Assembly: GCA_029210725.1 (NCBI GenBank)
Contig: JARGFM010000001.1
Span: forward strand, 112,640-145,529
Origin: Bacteroidales bacterium
Lineage (GTDB): Bacteria > Bacteroidota > Bacteroidia > Bacteroidales > GCA-2748055
Direction of reading: 5' to 3'
Length of the DNA: 32,890 bases
Positions 16,381 to 23,594 of the stretch are shown piece by piece; the stretch's first letter is position 1, and every line of letters begins with the position of its first letter. The notes under the pieces were generated by a model, which made no database searches, was not told the DNA's origin, and worked only from the letters and a program-made list of their open reading frames with translations. The position numbers and the translations under genes are program-made.

Positions 16381-16388
16381 TATCTTTA
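16381..16388 (+). promoter_or_regulatory. Candidate -7 box for the deoxynucleoside kinase gene
   Basis: TATCTTTA, one base off TAnnTTTG, lies 28 bp before the ATG at 16417. A Shine-Dalgarno-like AAAGGA precedes that ATG by six bases, one of the few clear SD signals in the window. Confidence 0.3.
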
Positions 16389-16416
16389 GTCTGACTCATC
16401 CATTAAATAAAGGAAT

Positions 16417-17031
16417 ATGCATGTAGCTGTTGCGGGAAATATCGGGTCCGGTAAAACCACTCTAACAAGTTTATTATCTAAGCATTACGCTTGGGAGGCC
16501 CAGTATGAGGATGTGGATGACAATCCTTATCTGAATGATTTTTACCAGGACATGCAACGATGGTCTTTTAACTTGCAAATCTATTTCCTCAACAGTCGTT
16601 TCAGCCAGATTGTCAGGATCCGTCAATCGGGAAAAAAGATTATCCAGGACCGGACCATTTATGAAGACGCTTTCATTTTCGCCCCTAACCTCCACAGCAT
16701 GGGCTTAATGAGTACCAGGGACTTCGAAAATTATTTTGCCCTGTTCAATCTGATGAGTTCCCTGATCGAACCTCCCGACCTTCTGATCTACCTTCGCGCT
16801 TCCATTTCCACTCTGGTGGAACAGATTCAGCAAAGGGGCAGGAAATACGAGAATAACATTCGGCTGGATTATCTGAAACACCTGAACGAAAGATATGAAG
16901 CCTGGGTGGAGACTTACAACCTGGGGAAACTGCTGATCGTTAATGTGGACAATCACAACTTTCGGGATAAACGGGAAGATTTAAGTTCCGTTATAGACAA
17001 CATAAACGCGCAGATACACGGTCTGTTTTAA
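16417..17031 (+). CDS. Deoxynucleoside kinase (dNK family)
   Basis: It phosphorylates deoxynucleosides for the salvage of DNA precursors, using ATP, in the cytoplasm. The 204-aa sequence has the P-loop GNIGSGKTT (residues 7-15). An acidic base-binding stretch (EDVDDNPYLNDFY, 31-43) follows, then the DR motif with D78-R79 in QDRTIYEDA, and the LID arginines R140 and R142 in QQRGRKYE. These are the hallmarks of the dCK/dGK/dNK fold. Which nucleoside is preferred cannot be told from the sequence. AAAGGA six bases before the ATG supports the start. It is the last gene of the plus-strand run, and only an imperfect hairpin without a T-run follows (17037-17079). Confidence 0.92.
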   Translation: MHVAVAGNIGSGKTTLTSLLSKHYAWEAQYEDVDDNPYLNDFYQDMQRWSFNLQIYFLNSRFSQIVRIRQSGKKIIQDRTIYEDAFIFAPNLHSMGLMSTRDFENYFALFNLMSSLIEPPDLLIYLRASISTLVEQIQQRGRKYENNIRLDYLKHLNERYEAWVETYNLGKLLIVNVDNHNFRDKREDLSSVIDNINAQIHGLF

Positions 17032-17171
17032 TCGTAAGCTCAGGCTTGTATACTCACCTCTTAACCGAGCCTGCGAGCTCAGCATAGCTACATTTGTTCC
17101 ATAAAGACAAATCAAAGGCCGTTTCGTTTTACATACCCTTCACATAAATGAATCGCCTGACTGAGATTGTT

Positions 17172-17202
17172 AAAAAAAGAACGGACTTTTTATAGCCCGT
17201 TC
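17172..17202 (-). terminator. Intrinsic terminator of the M16 protease gene
   Basis: On the minus strand, GAACGG (17202-17197) pairs with CCGTTC (17184-17179) across a 12-nt loop and is followed by seven T (17178-17172). It lies 32 bp beyond the stop codon at 17234. Confidence 0.75.
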
Positions 17203-17233
17203 CGGTTATTTTCGCGTATCAGATCTTCTGATC

Positions 17234-20059
17234 CTATTCTGCTGCGGCTTCCCTGGGTACAAAGACCACATCCACAATATTGGCTTCATCGTAGAACTCC
17301 TTCATAACCTGAAGCACATCTTTGGTGGTGAGATTTTTGACGATATCTTCAAAATTTGACGGATCGTCAAAATTAATCCCATAAAGGTAATAGTTGTAAA
17401 GGTTTGACAGATAATATGCATTGTGCTCTTTACTCTCCTGCCTGTCTTTCACGATATTCTCCACCGTTTTGGAAAGATCTTCTTCCGAGGGTCCCTCAGC
17501 GGCCAGTCTTTCCAATTCGGCATAAACCTTCTTTTTCAGGTCGGCCGCCCTTTCGGGATCACAATCAAAATTGATTTGCATGCTTGCCTTTTCCACAGGC
17601 CATTTACTGATAGATGTCCCGATTCTCACTCCGTAGGTTCCTCCTTCTTCTTCTCTGATGGATTCCACATATCTGAGATCCAGAATCCCCTCTATAACTC
17701 TGATTACCATCTGGTTATAAGGATCATAGTTCATCTCCTGATTGATAATAATGTTCACATTAGCCTTGGGTATTGCCAGTGACATGGGGATGATCTTCTC
17801 CACTTTTCCTTCAGGTTCATTTACCTTACGATCGACCCAGGTCTCTGATCTGTCCAGGTCCCTGATTGCACCAATGTATTTCTGAGCCAGCAGTTTTACC
17901 TCTTCCTGGTCTATATTCCCTACGATGATAAAAATAAAATCACTCGCATCTGTAAATCTCTCGAGATAGACTTCCTCTATTCTGTCATAACTGACATCCT
18001 TCAGAAACTCCTGGTCAAGCACCCTGGTACGGGGATGATAATTGGTGGCGATCAGATTCAGGGAATCACCCATGACCTTCTGAGGATTATTATTCATATT
18101 TTCCACAAATGCCATATACCTGGAGATAATTGCATCATGCGCCTCCCTGTCAAATCTGGGCTGATTAAAATAAAGAAATACCAGCTGCATCATTGCCTCC
18201 ATATCCTTGGGGCTGGCTTTCCCATTCAAGCCTTCACTCAGGTTTCTCAGGCTCAACTGCAGGGAAATATTCTTACCGTTCAGCATCTTCTGAAGCCCCA
18301 TGGCATCAAAATCACCCACCCCGTACATCTGAATCAGCGAGCTAAGCATATCCGTGCTTGGTACATCTTCATCGCCATACAGGGAACTCCCTCCCTGGCT
18401 GTAGGCCCTGATCTCAACCTGATCCTTTTCAAAATCGGCATGTCTGAAAACCACCCGGGCCCCGTTTTCCAGGGTCCACTCCACCGCATCCAGAACTTCC
18501 AGCTTCCTTTCATTGACTATTGCTGCGGGAGACGGTTCACTTGAAACCAGCGATTCAGCCAGTGCCTCATCCTGGTAAGCTTCAATCTCTGTGTTGGCCA
18601 CCTGTTCCAATATTGCCAGGGAAGCGGCCTCAGAAAGGTGTTCCACTCCTTCTCCCACGGGCCCCTGAATCACTAATACCTGGTTTTTATCGGTGATCCA
18701 TTGCTGCAGCCTCTGATTGAAATCGCCCAGGGTAATGGTGGGAAGAATTGCCTGCACAGCCTGGTATGCAAAGTCCGGTGAGGGATAGGCATCCCCGTCT
18801 AAAAAATGGTCCACAAAACCATTTATATACTCTTCATTGCTGATCTTGTCCCGCTCCTTATAATATCTCTCCCACTGTGCCAGTGTCTCGGCTTTGGCAC
18901 GATCCAGCTCCCCCTGGGTAAATCCATATCTCTTCACACGTTCCAGTTCGGTCATCAGGGCCGTTAAGCCCTCCTCCTCCTGGTTGGGCTTGGGAATGGT
19001 AATGGCGGTCAAAGCTTCGTAACCCCTCTCAAAGTCTCCGTAATTGATGACTCCGACCACAAAAGGCGGATCCCCCTTCTGCAACAACTCCTGGATCCGC
19101 TGTCCTATCATCGAATTAAAAAGACTGTGGATATAGCTTTCCCTGTGCCCCATAAAGGTTTCCGGGCCATCGTCTGTTTTCCGGTGGCGCACCATATAGC
19201 GTATAAGAGTCTGGTCAGCCTCCTCATCAGTTACTAATCCAAAGACCGGATTATCATGGTCAGGAATCTCATAAAACGGCCTTTCCGGGGCATTTTCTAC
19301 GGCCGGAATCTTTGAAAACAGCTCGATCACTTTCTGCTCCATTTTCTCCGCATCAAAATCACCAGCCATGGCAATGGCCTGAAGATCCGTTCTGTACCAC
19401 TGGTGGTAAAAATCCCGCAAGGCATTATATTCAAAATTCTCAATCACATCCAGGTCACCGATCACATCCCTCTCGGCAAACTTTGAATTGGGATACAGGT
19501 ATTTCATGGAAGCCGTAAACATCCTGAACTGGGCGTTTCTCCGGGTGCGCCACTCCTCCTTGATCACCCCTCTCTCCGCATCAATCTCCTTCTCGGTGAG
19601 CAGAAGGTAGTTGGACCAGTCATTGAGGACCAACAGGCAGCTGTCGAGAATACCTGGCTTATTTACCGGCACATCTGAGAGATTATAGACGGTCTGGTTC
19701 TGACTGGTATAAGCATTGATATTCACCCCGAATGCGACCCCGTGCCGCTCCAGAAAATCGATGATCCCCTTATCCGGAAAATGCTCGGTTCCGTTGAAGG
19801 CCATATGTTCCAGGAAATGGGCCAGTCCATTCTGATGGTCCTCCTCCAGCAGGGCCCCCACATTCTGGATAATATAAAAGGAAGCCCTCTCTTTGGGCTC
19901 CTGGTTGGATTTGATGTAATAGGTCAGTCCATTGTCCAGGACCCCATAACGGACCGTCTCATCATTAGGCACAGGCGACATGGGATCCACCTGGGCCAGA
20001 CTGCCTGCATATACCATGATCAGCAAAACAGCCGAAAAAATCAATTTAACTTGTTTCAT
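17234..20059 (-). CDS. Secreted M16 (insulinase/pitrilysin) zinc metalloprotease
   Basis: The 941-aa protein opens with a signal peptide (about 1-22, ending SLA). The active half carries the inverted zinc motif HFLEH (H81, E84, H85) followed 77 residues on by the third ligand E162 in DAERGVIKEEW, the classic HxxEH-x(76)-E arrangement of M16. The second half (about 520-930) has the inactive M16 fold and a conserved segment near YVESIREEEGGTYGV that helps form the substrate chamber. Length fits the two-lobed, periplasmic PqqL-like group. The likely role is degrading small peptides or unfolded proteins in the periplasm. It stands alone on the minus strand with its own terminator and a 147-bp upstream gap shared with the divergent isomerase. 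Confidence 0.94.
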   Translation of the reverse strand: MKQVKLIFSAVLLIMVYAGSLAQVDPMSPVPNDETVRYGVLDNGLTYYIKSNQEPKERASFYIIQNVGALLEEDHQNGLAHFLEHMAFNGTEHFPDKGIIDFLERHGVAFGVNINAYTSQNQTVYNLSDVPVNKPGILDSCLLVLNDWSNYLLLTEKEIDAERGVIKEEWRTRRNAQFRMFTASMKYLYPNSKFAERDVIGDLDVIENFEYNALRDFYHQWYRTDLQAIAMAGDFDAEKMEQKVIELFSKIPAVENAPERPFYEIPDHDNPVFGLVTDEEADQTLIRYMVRHRKTDDGPETFMGHRESYIHSLFNSMIGQRIQELLQKGDPPFVVGVINYGDFERGYEALTAITIPKPNQEEEGLTALMTELERVKRYGFTQGELDRAKAETLAQWERYYKERDKISNEEYINGFVDHFLDGDAYPSPDFAYQAVQAILPTITLGDFNQRLQQWITDKNQVLVIQGPVGEGVEHLSEAASLAILEQVANTEIEAYQDEALAESLVSSEPSPAAIVNERKLEVLDAVEWTLENGARVVFRHADFEKDQVEIRAYSQGGSSLYGDEDVPSTDMLSSLIQMYGVGDFDAMGLQKMLNGKNISLQLSLRNLSEGLNGKASPKDMEAMMQLVFLYFNQPRFDREAHDAIISRYMAFVENMNNNPQKVMGDSLNLIATNYHPRTRVLDQEFLKDVSYDRIEEVYLERFTDASDFIFIIVGNIDQEEVKLLAQKYIGAIRDLDRSETWVDRKVNEPEGKVEKIIPMSLAIPKANVNIIINQEMNYDPYNQMVIRVIEGILDLRYVESIREEEGGTYGVRIGTSISKWPVEKASMQINFDCDPERAADLKKKVYAELERLAAEGPSEEDLSKTVENIVKDRQESKEHNAYYLSNLYNYYLYGINFDDPSNFEDIVKNLTTKDVLQVMKEFYDEANIVDVVFVPREAAAE

Positions 20060-20206
20060 ATCTTTATATATTTAAAATAACTATAGATCAGCCATTATTT
20101 GGCAAAATGAAGTTAGCGAAAAATGGATCTTTATGAATGCCACGAAACAGTTTTTTTCTAATTTAACTTCTTACATTTCCGGATTAACAAACTAAAAACA
20201 GAAATC

Positions 20207-21052
20207 ATGCATGTTTCCAGACGTAATTTCCTGAGGCTTTCCGGTGCCGGCCTGATGGCCACACAGGCCCCTTCTATATTATCGGCCCGTCAGATGCCTG
20301 CTTTCAAAGAACCAGGTATTCCCTTTCAACTAGGAATCGCCTCCTACACCTTCCGGGAGTTCAGCCTGGAGGAAAGCATTTCCATGACTGCGCGGCTTGG
20401 CATAAAAAAACTCTGTTTGAAAAGCATGCATATGCCTCTTGATGCCAGCCCCGATGAGATCAAAAAAATGGTCTCCAAAATTAATGCCGCAGGGATCGAT
20501 CTTTATGCCGGAGGGGTCATTTATATGACCCGTAAGGAAGAGGTAGACCATGCTTTTGCATATGCGAAAAATGCGGGAATGAAAGTGATCGTGGGAGCCC
20601 CCGATCATGAATTGCTTGATCAATGCAATCAAAAGGTAAAGGAGACCGGAATCAAACTGGCCATCCATAACCATGGACCGGGCGACGATAAATATCCCAC
20701 CCCGGAAAGTGTGTACAAACTTGTGGAAGGGATGGATCCGGGAATGGGAATTTGCGTGGATATCGGTCATACCGTCCGGATCGGTGAAGACCCCATCACC
20801 GAAACCAGGAAATACATGGACCGGGTACATGACATTCATATCAAGGATGAAGACAAAGCCGATCCTGCCGGCAATACCTGTGAAATCGGTCATGGAGTCA
20901 TTGACATCCCTGGCTTTCTGAACATGTTGCTTGAAGAGAAATACAGCAAAGTAGTCAGTTTCGAATATGAAAAAGACGGGAAGGATCCCCTGGCCGGGCT
21001 GGCTGAATCGGTGGGTTATGTGAGGGGAATTCTCAGGATGCTCTCTGCATAG
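20207..21052 (+). CDS. Tat-exported xylose isomerase-like TIM barrel protein (sugar phosphate isomerase/epimerase family)
   Basis: The 281-aa protein starts with a twin-arginine signal SRRNFLRLSG (residues 4-13) followed by a hydrophobic stretch, so it should be exported folded, usually with a bound cofactor or metal. The mature part is an AP endonuclease-2/xylose isomerase-type barrel. FQLGIASYTFREFSLEESI is the usual opening. Metal-site-like residues appear in LAIHNHGPGDD, GICVDIGHTVRIG, DIHIKDED and FEYEKDGKDP. Such proteins are common in Bacteroidota carbohydrate metabolism, but the substrate here is unknown, and no sugar-utilisation genes flank it. A strong hairpin follows 17 bp after the stop. 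Confidence 0.85.
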   Translation: MHVSRRNFLRLSGAGLMATQAPSILSARQMPAFKEPGIPFQLGIASYTFREFSLEESISMTARLGIKKLCLKSMHMPLDASPDEIKKMVSKINAAGIDLYAGGVIYMTRKEEVDHAFAYAKNAGMKVIVGAPDHELLDQCNQKVKETGIKLAIHNHGPGDDKYPTPESVYKLVEGMDPGMGICVDIGHTVRIGEDPITETRKYMDRVHDIHIKDEDKADPAGNTCEIGHGVIDIPGFLNMLLEEKYSKVVSFEYEKDGKDPLAGLAESVGYVRGILRMLSA

Positions 21053-21069
21053 ATCTTCTGTGAATCAAT

Positions 21070-21092
21070 AAGGCCCGGAAGTTCCGGGCCTT
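21070..21092. terminator. GC-rich hairpin between the isomerase gene and tRNA-Asn
   Basis: A 10-bp perfect stem, with arms AAGGCCCGGA (21070-21079) and TCCGGGCCTT (21083-21092) and a 3-nt loop, sits between a plus-strand gene and a minus-strand tRNA. Neither side has a long T-run (TTGC on plus, TTATTG on minus), so it may terminate from both directions, but weakly. Confidence 0.6.
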
Positions 21093-21096
21093 GCAG

Positions 21097-21170
21097 CTCC
21101 CCAGGTAGGACTTGAACCTACGACCTACGGATTAACAGTCCGCCGCTCTAACCAACTGAGCTACTGAGGA
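21097..21170 (-). tRNA. tRNA-Asn (anticodon GTT)
   Basis: On the minus strand the 74-nt sequence folds as a full cloverleaf. The acceptor TCCTCAG/CTGGGGA has one G-U pair. The D arm is GCTC...GAGC, the anticodon loop CTGTTAA has GTT at 21136-21134, and the T arm GTAGG-TTCAAGT-CCTAC is standard. The discriminator is G and CCA is not encoded. A promoter is seen at 21209-21240 on the same strand. Confidence 0.96.
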
Positions 21171-21208
21171 ATTTTTCAGTCTTTTCAACTGTGCCTGATT
21201 AAGCGACG

Positions 21209-21240
21209 CAAAAATAATCGCTTTTACCCAATAAAACAAA
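21209..21240 (-). promoter_or_regulatory. Promoter of tRNA-Asn
   Basis: Read on the minus strand, TTTG (21240-21237) and TATTTTTG (21216-21209) are separated by 20 bp, which is the Bacteroidota TTTG-N19-21-TAnnTTTG layout. The tRNA begins 38 bp further on. Confidence 0.7.
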
Positions 21241-21299
21241 CATTTCAAAAAAACCTTGCATACAAAACTCCGTAAACAGCCTTAGAGTTATAATAGCCC

Positions 21300-21307
21300 T
21301 ATATTTG
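21300..21307 (+). promoter_or_regulatory. Candidate -7 box for the PfkB kinase gene
   Basis: TATATTTG lies 17 bp before the ATG at 21325. A convincing -33 box was not found. The start would leave a very short leader. Confidence 0.4.
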
Positions 21308-21324
21308 TACGAAAACCAGAACAG

Positions 21325-22305
21325 ATGACTAAAGTACTAGGAATGGGGAATGCCCTGGTGGATATTATTACCCGGATTGAAGATGACAAAATGCTGGATA
21401 TTTTTGGTTTGCCCAAAGGAAGCATGACACTGGTGGATCTGGATACTTCCAATTTTATTCATGCCGAAACCGCCGGAATGTCCAAGTCCAGAGCCTCCGG
21501 AGGATCTGCAGCCAATACCATTCATGGCCTGTCCCACCTGGGTGTTGAAACCGGGTTCGTGGGAACCGTGGGAAATGATGATATGGGAAAGTTCTTCAAA
21601 AAAGACATGGAGGTCAATAAGATAAAGCCCATTCTTTTCCGGACCATGAACGAAACAGGCAGAGCCATGGCCTTGATTTCCAAGGATTCTGAAAGAACAT
21701 TTGCGACCTATCTGGGCGCTGCCGTGGATCTCTCGGCAGACGACATTGCCCAGGAAATATTCAAAGAATATGACTATTTCTATATTGAAGGTTACCTGGT
21801 ACAGGACCGTATGTTGTTTGAAAAAGCACTGCGGCTTGCAGCGAATTCCGGGCTGAAAATCTGTCTGGACCTGGCCAGTTATAATATCGTGGATGAGAAT
21901 GTGGACTTTTTCAAATCCATGATTTCTACGTATGTGGATCTATTATTTGCCAATGAGGAAGAGATCAGGGCCCTGACTGGCTTATCACCGGAAAAAGGCG
22001 CCATGGAAGTCCGGGAGATTTGTGATCTTGTGGTGATAAAACTGGGTGCAGAAGGGTCCTTCTGTGTTTGTAAGGAAGGCATGGTAAGAATTGGTGTCAG
22101 ACCTTCGAAAGCCATTGATACAACAGGTGCGGGGGACCTGTATTCCGCCGGTTTTATTTATGGGTATATGAAAGGCCTTCCTGCTGAAACCTGTGGCCAG
22201 ATGGGGGCCATTCTGGCTGGCAGGGTCATAGAACTGATTGGTGCAAAGATGAATGAATCCAATTGGGAAAATCTGCGCAGGGAGATCCATGCACTTGAGG
22301 CTTAA
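21325..22305 (+). CDS. PfkB-family carbohydrate/nucleoside kinase (adenosine kinase-like)
   Basis: The ribokinase-fold enzyme (326 aa) transfers phosphate from ATP to a sugar or nucleoside hydroxyl. The N-terminus VLGMGNALVDI, the motif SGGSAANT (residues 58-65) and the C-terminal signature DTTGAGDLYSAGF (from D265) with catalytic D271 are clear. The pattern NALVDI...GGSAANT...GAGD resembles the bacterial adenosine kinase/fructokinase-like group widespread in Bacteroidota. The substrate cannot be decided from sequence alone, and no neighbour gives a clue. Its stop overlaps the convergent DUF2797 stop by 4 bp (22302-22305), so the two transcripts end over each other. Confidence 0.9.
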   Translation: MTKVLGMGNALVDIITRIEDDKMLDIFGLPKGSMTLVDLDTSNFIHAETAGMSKSRASGGSAANTIHGLSHLGVETGFVGTVGNDDMGKFFKKDMEVNKIKPILFRTMNETGRAMALISKDSERTFATYLGAAVDLSADDIAQEIFKEYDYFYIEGYLVQDRMLFEKALRLAANSGLKICLDLASYNIVDENVDFFKSMISTYVDLLFANEEEIRALTGLSPEKGAMEVREICDLVVIKLGAEGSFCVCKEGMVRIGVRPSKAIDTTGAGDLYSAGFIYGYMKGLPAETCGQMGAILAGRVIELIGAKMNESNWENLRREIHALEA

Positions 22306-23105
22306 AGCCCGCTTCGAAACCTGACCTGGTAACCACCGAATTTCCTCATATTGATTACCAGGTTCCGGTCCAGCATCAGGTATTGTCCTTTGATGCCTGT
22401 CAGTTCTCCGGAAACAACCGGATCCTTATCAAAATTAAGACTTCTGACCTTTTCCGGGTATTGAATGACCGGGTATTCCAGCTCAATCTCCTGTATATCC
22501 TTTGTAAGATAAATGGCCAGTTCTGAGGGTATCAGGGCCGAAAGACGATGTTTCTCCTTAAGCAGGTCTATGCTTCCCGGAGCAGATCCGGATACCATTT
22601 TCCGCCAGTTCGTTTTATCCGCAATATGCTTCTTCAGGGCAACTTCAATCAAACCGGCCGTAAATCGATTCGGGGTTCTTGCCAATGTTAAGGCCCGTAC
22701 AGCTCCCTGGTCGATCCAGCGGGTGGGGATCTGGGTGGATCGGGTTACCCCCACTTTGATTCCACTGGTTTCTGACAGATAAACGATATGATCAATCAGG
22801 CAGTGACAGGCCGCATATTCCATATCCCGCGCCATCCCTTCATGGGCCCTGCATAATTCCGGCCGCAACACACATTCCTCAGTCTCCGGAGCGCTGATAA
22901 AACAGCGATAACAGTAGCCCTGGGCAAAAGACTTGCCGGTCGCACGGCCACACTTAATACAGTGGATATGGCCCGTGTACTCCATCCTAACGGCAGTGCC
23001 CAGCAGCTCATTCATCTTCACTCTATGCTCACCCAGGGGCAAAGTGTACTCTACCACCTTCCCCTGAAACGACTCCATCTTCCTGATGTTTCCAGCATAT
23101 TCCAC
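22302..23105 (-). CDS. DUF2797 protein with cysteine-rich N-terminus
   Basis: This 267-aa protein matches the DUF2797 family. Cysteines C49, C52, C65, C68 form a zinc-ribbon-like set (CIKCG then GYCYRCF), followed by C78 and C85 (ECVLRPELC), then RAHEG. The central block (HIVYLSETSGIKVGVT near residues 106-121, PTRWIDQGA, NRFTAGLIEVALKKHI and DKTNWRKM) resembles a GIY-YIG-like core, with VYL and KVGVT as the two strands; this relation is my inference. The start is GTG at 23105, supported by the family-like N-terminus GNIRKM; an ATG at 23078 is an alternative. Function is unknown; a nucleic-acid role is plausible. Confidence 0.83.
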   Translation of the reverse strand: MEYAGNIRKMESFQGKVVEYTLPLGEHRVKMNELLGTAVRMEYTGHIHCIKCGRATGKSFAQGYCYRCFISAPETEECVLRPELCRAHEGMARDMEYAACHCLIDHIVYLSETSGIKVGVTRSTQIPTRWIDQGAVRALTLARTPNRFTAGLIEVALKKHIADKTNWRKMVSGSAPGSIDLLKEKHRLSALIPSELAIYLTKDIQEIELEYPVIQYPEKVRSLNFDKDPVVSGELTGIKGQYLMLDRNLVINMRKFGGYQVRFRSGL

Positions 23106-23144
23106 ACTCCGAATATAAGAAAATTAATATTTTTTTCATTTATT

Positions 23145-23237
23145 TACTACTATGTATTGCATGGTATTAATATATTTATATATCTTTGTATTGTAATATT
23201 GCTTGCATAGACATATAGCTTGAGAAATATAGTAGTA
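23145..23237. promoter_or_regulatory. 9-bp inverted repeat flanking the padR promoter (candidate operator)
   Basis: TACTACTAT at 23145-23153 and its exact reverse complement ATAGTAGTA at 23229-23237 flank the promoter at 23157-23188; the second arm sits 16 bp before the padR ATG. PadR regulators often autoregulate, so these may be operator half-sites. They do not match the published ATGT-N8-ACAT form, and the region is AT-rich, so chance is possible. Confidence 0.3.
23157..23188 (+). promoter_or_regulatory. Promoter of the padR-pspC operon
   Basis: TTG (23157-23159) and TATCTTTG (23181-23188) are separated by 21 bp, fitting the Bacteroidota consensus. It lies in the AT-rich 148-bp divergent gap, leaving a leader of about 60 nt before padR. 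GGAGA lies 3 nt before the ATG. Confidence 0.6.
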
Positions 23238-23253
23238 TAAAAAATGGAGACCT

Positions 23254-23583
23254 ATGAATATTGATAACGCAAAAGCACAGATGCGGAAGGGTATCCTGGA
23301 GTATTGCATTTTATCCATCCTGGGTAAGAAAGACCTCTATACTTCAGATATCATCAATGCCTTGAAGGAAAATGACCTGATAGTCGTTGAAGGCACCCTC
23401 TACCCACTGCTGACCCGGCAGAAAAATGCCGGACTGCTCAAATACAGATGGGAGGAAAGTACCCAGGGCCCTCCAAGAAAATACTACAGCCTGACAGAGA
23501 TCGGAAGGTCCTATTTGAAAGAGCTGGATGATTCCTGGGATGCCCTGATCAGCTCGGTAAAATCAATTAAGAACTACAAATAA
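23254..23583 (+). CDS. PadR-family transcriptional regulator
   Basis: This small (109-aa) winged-helix repressor of the short PadR type opens KAQMRKGILEYCILSILGKKDLY. The recognition region contains VVEGTLYPLLTRQKNAGLLKYRW, and the wing has STQGPPRKYYSLTEIG. These are the defining PadR segments. GGAGA three bases before the ATG supports the start. It lies 11 bp before the PspC-domain gene, and such PadR-PspC pairs are common in Bacteroidota, so it most likely controls its own operon. The effector is unknown. Confidence 0.93.
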   Translation: MNIDNAKAQMRKGILEYCILSILGKKDLYTSDIINALKENDLIVVEGTLYPLLTRQKNAGLLKYRWEESTQGPPRKYYSLTEIGRSYLKELDDSWDALISSVKSIKNYK

Positions 23584-23594
23584 AGCCATATACC

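Noticed and set aside
17037-17079. Imperfect hairpin after the deoxynucleoside kinase gene as a terminator
   Set aside because: AGCTCAGGCT pairs with AGCCTG-CG-AGCT only with a 2-nt bulge and a 21-nt loop, and no T-run follows.
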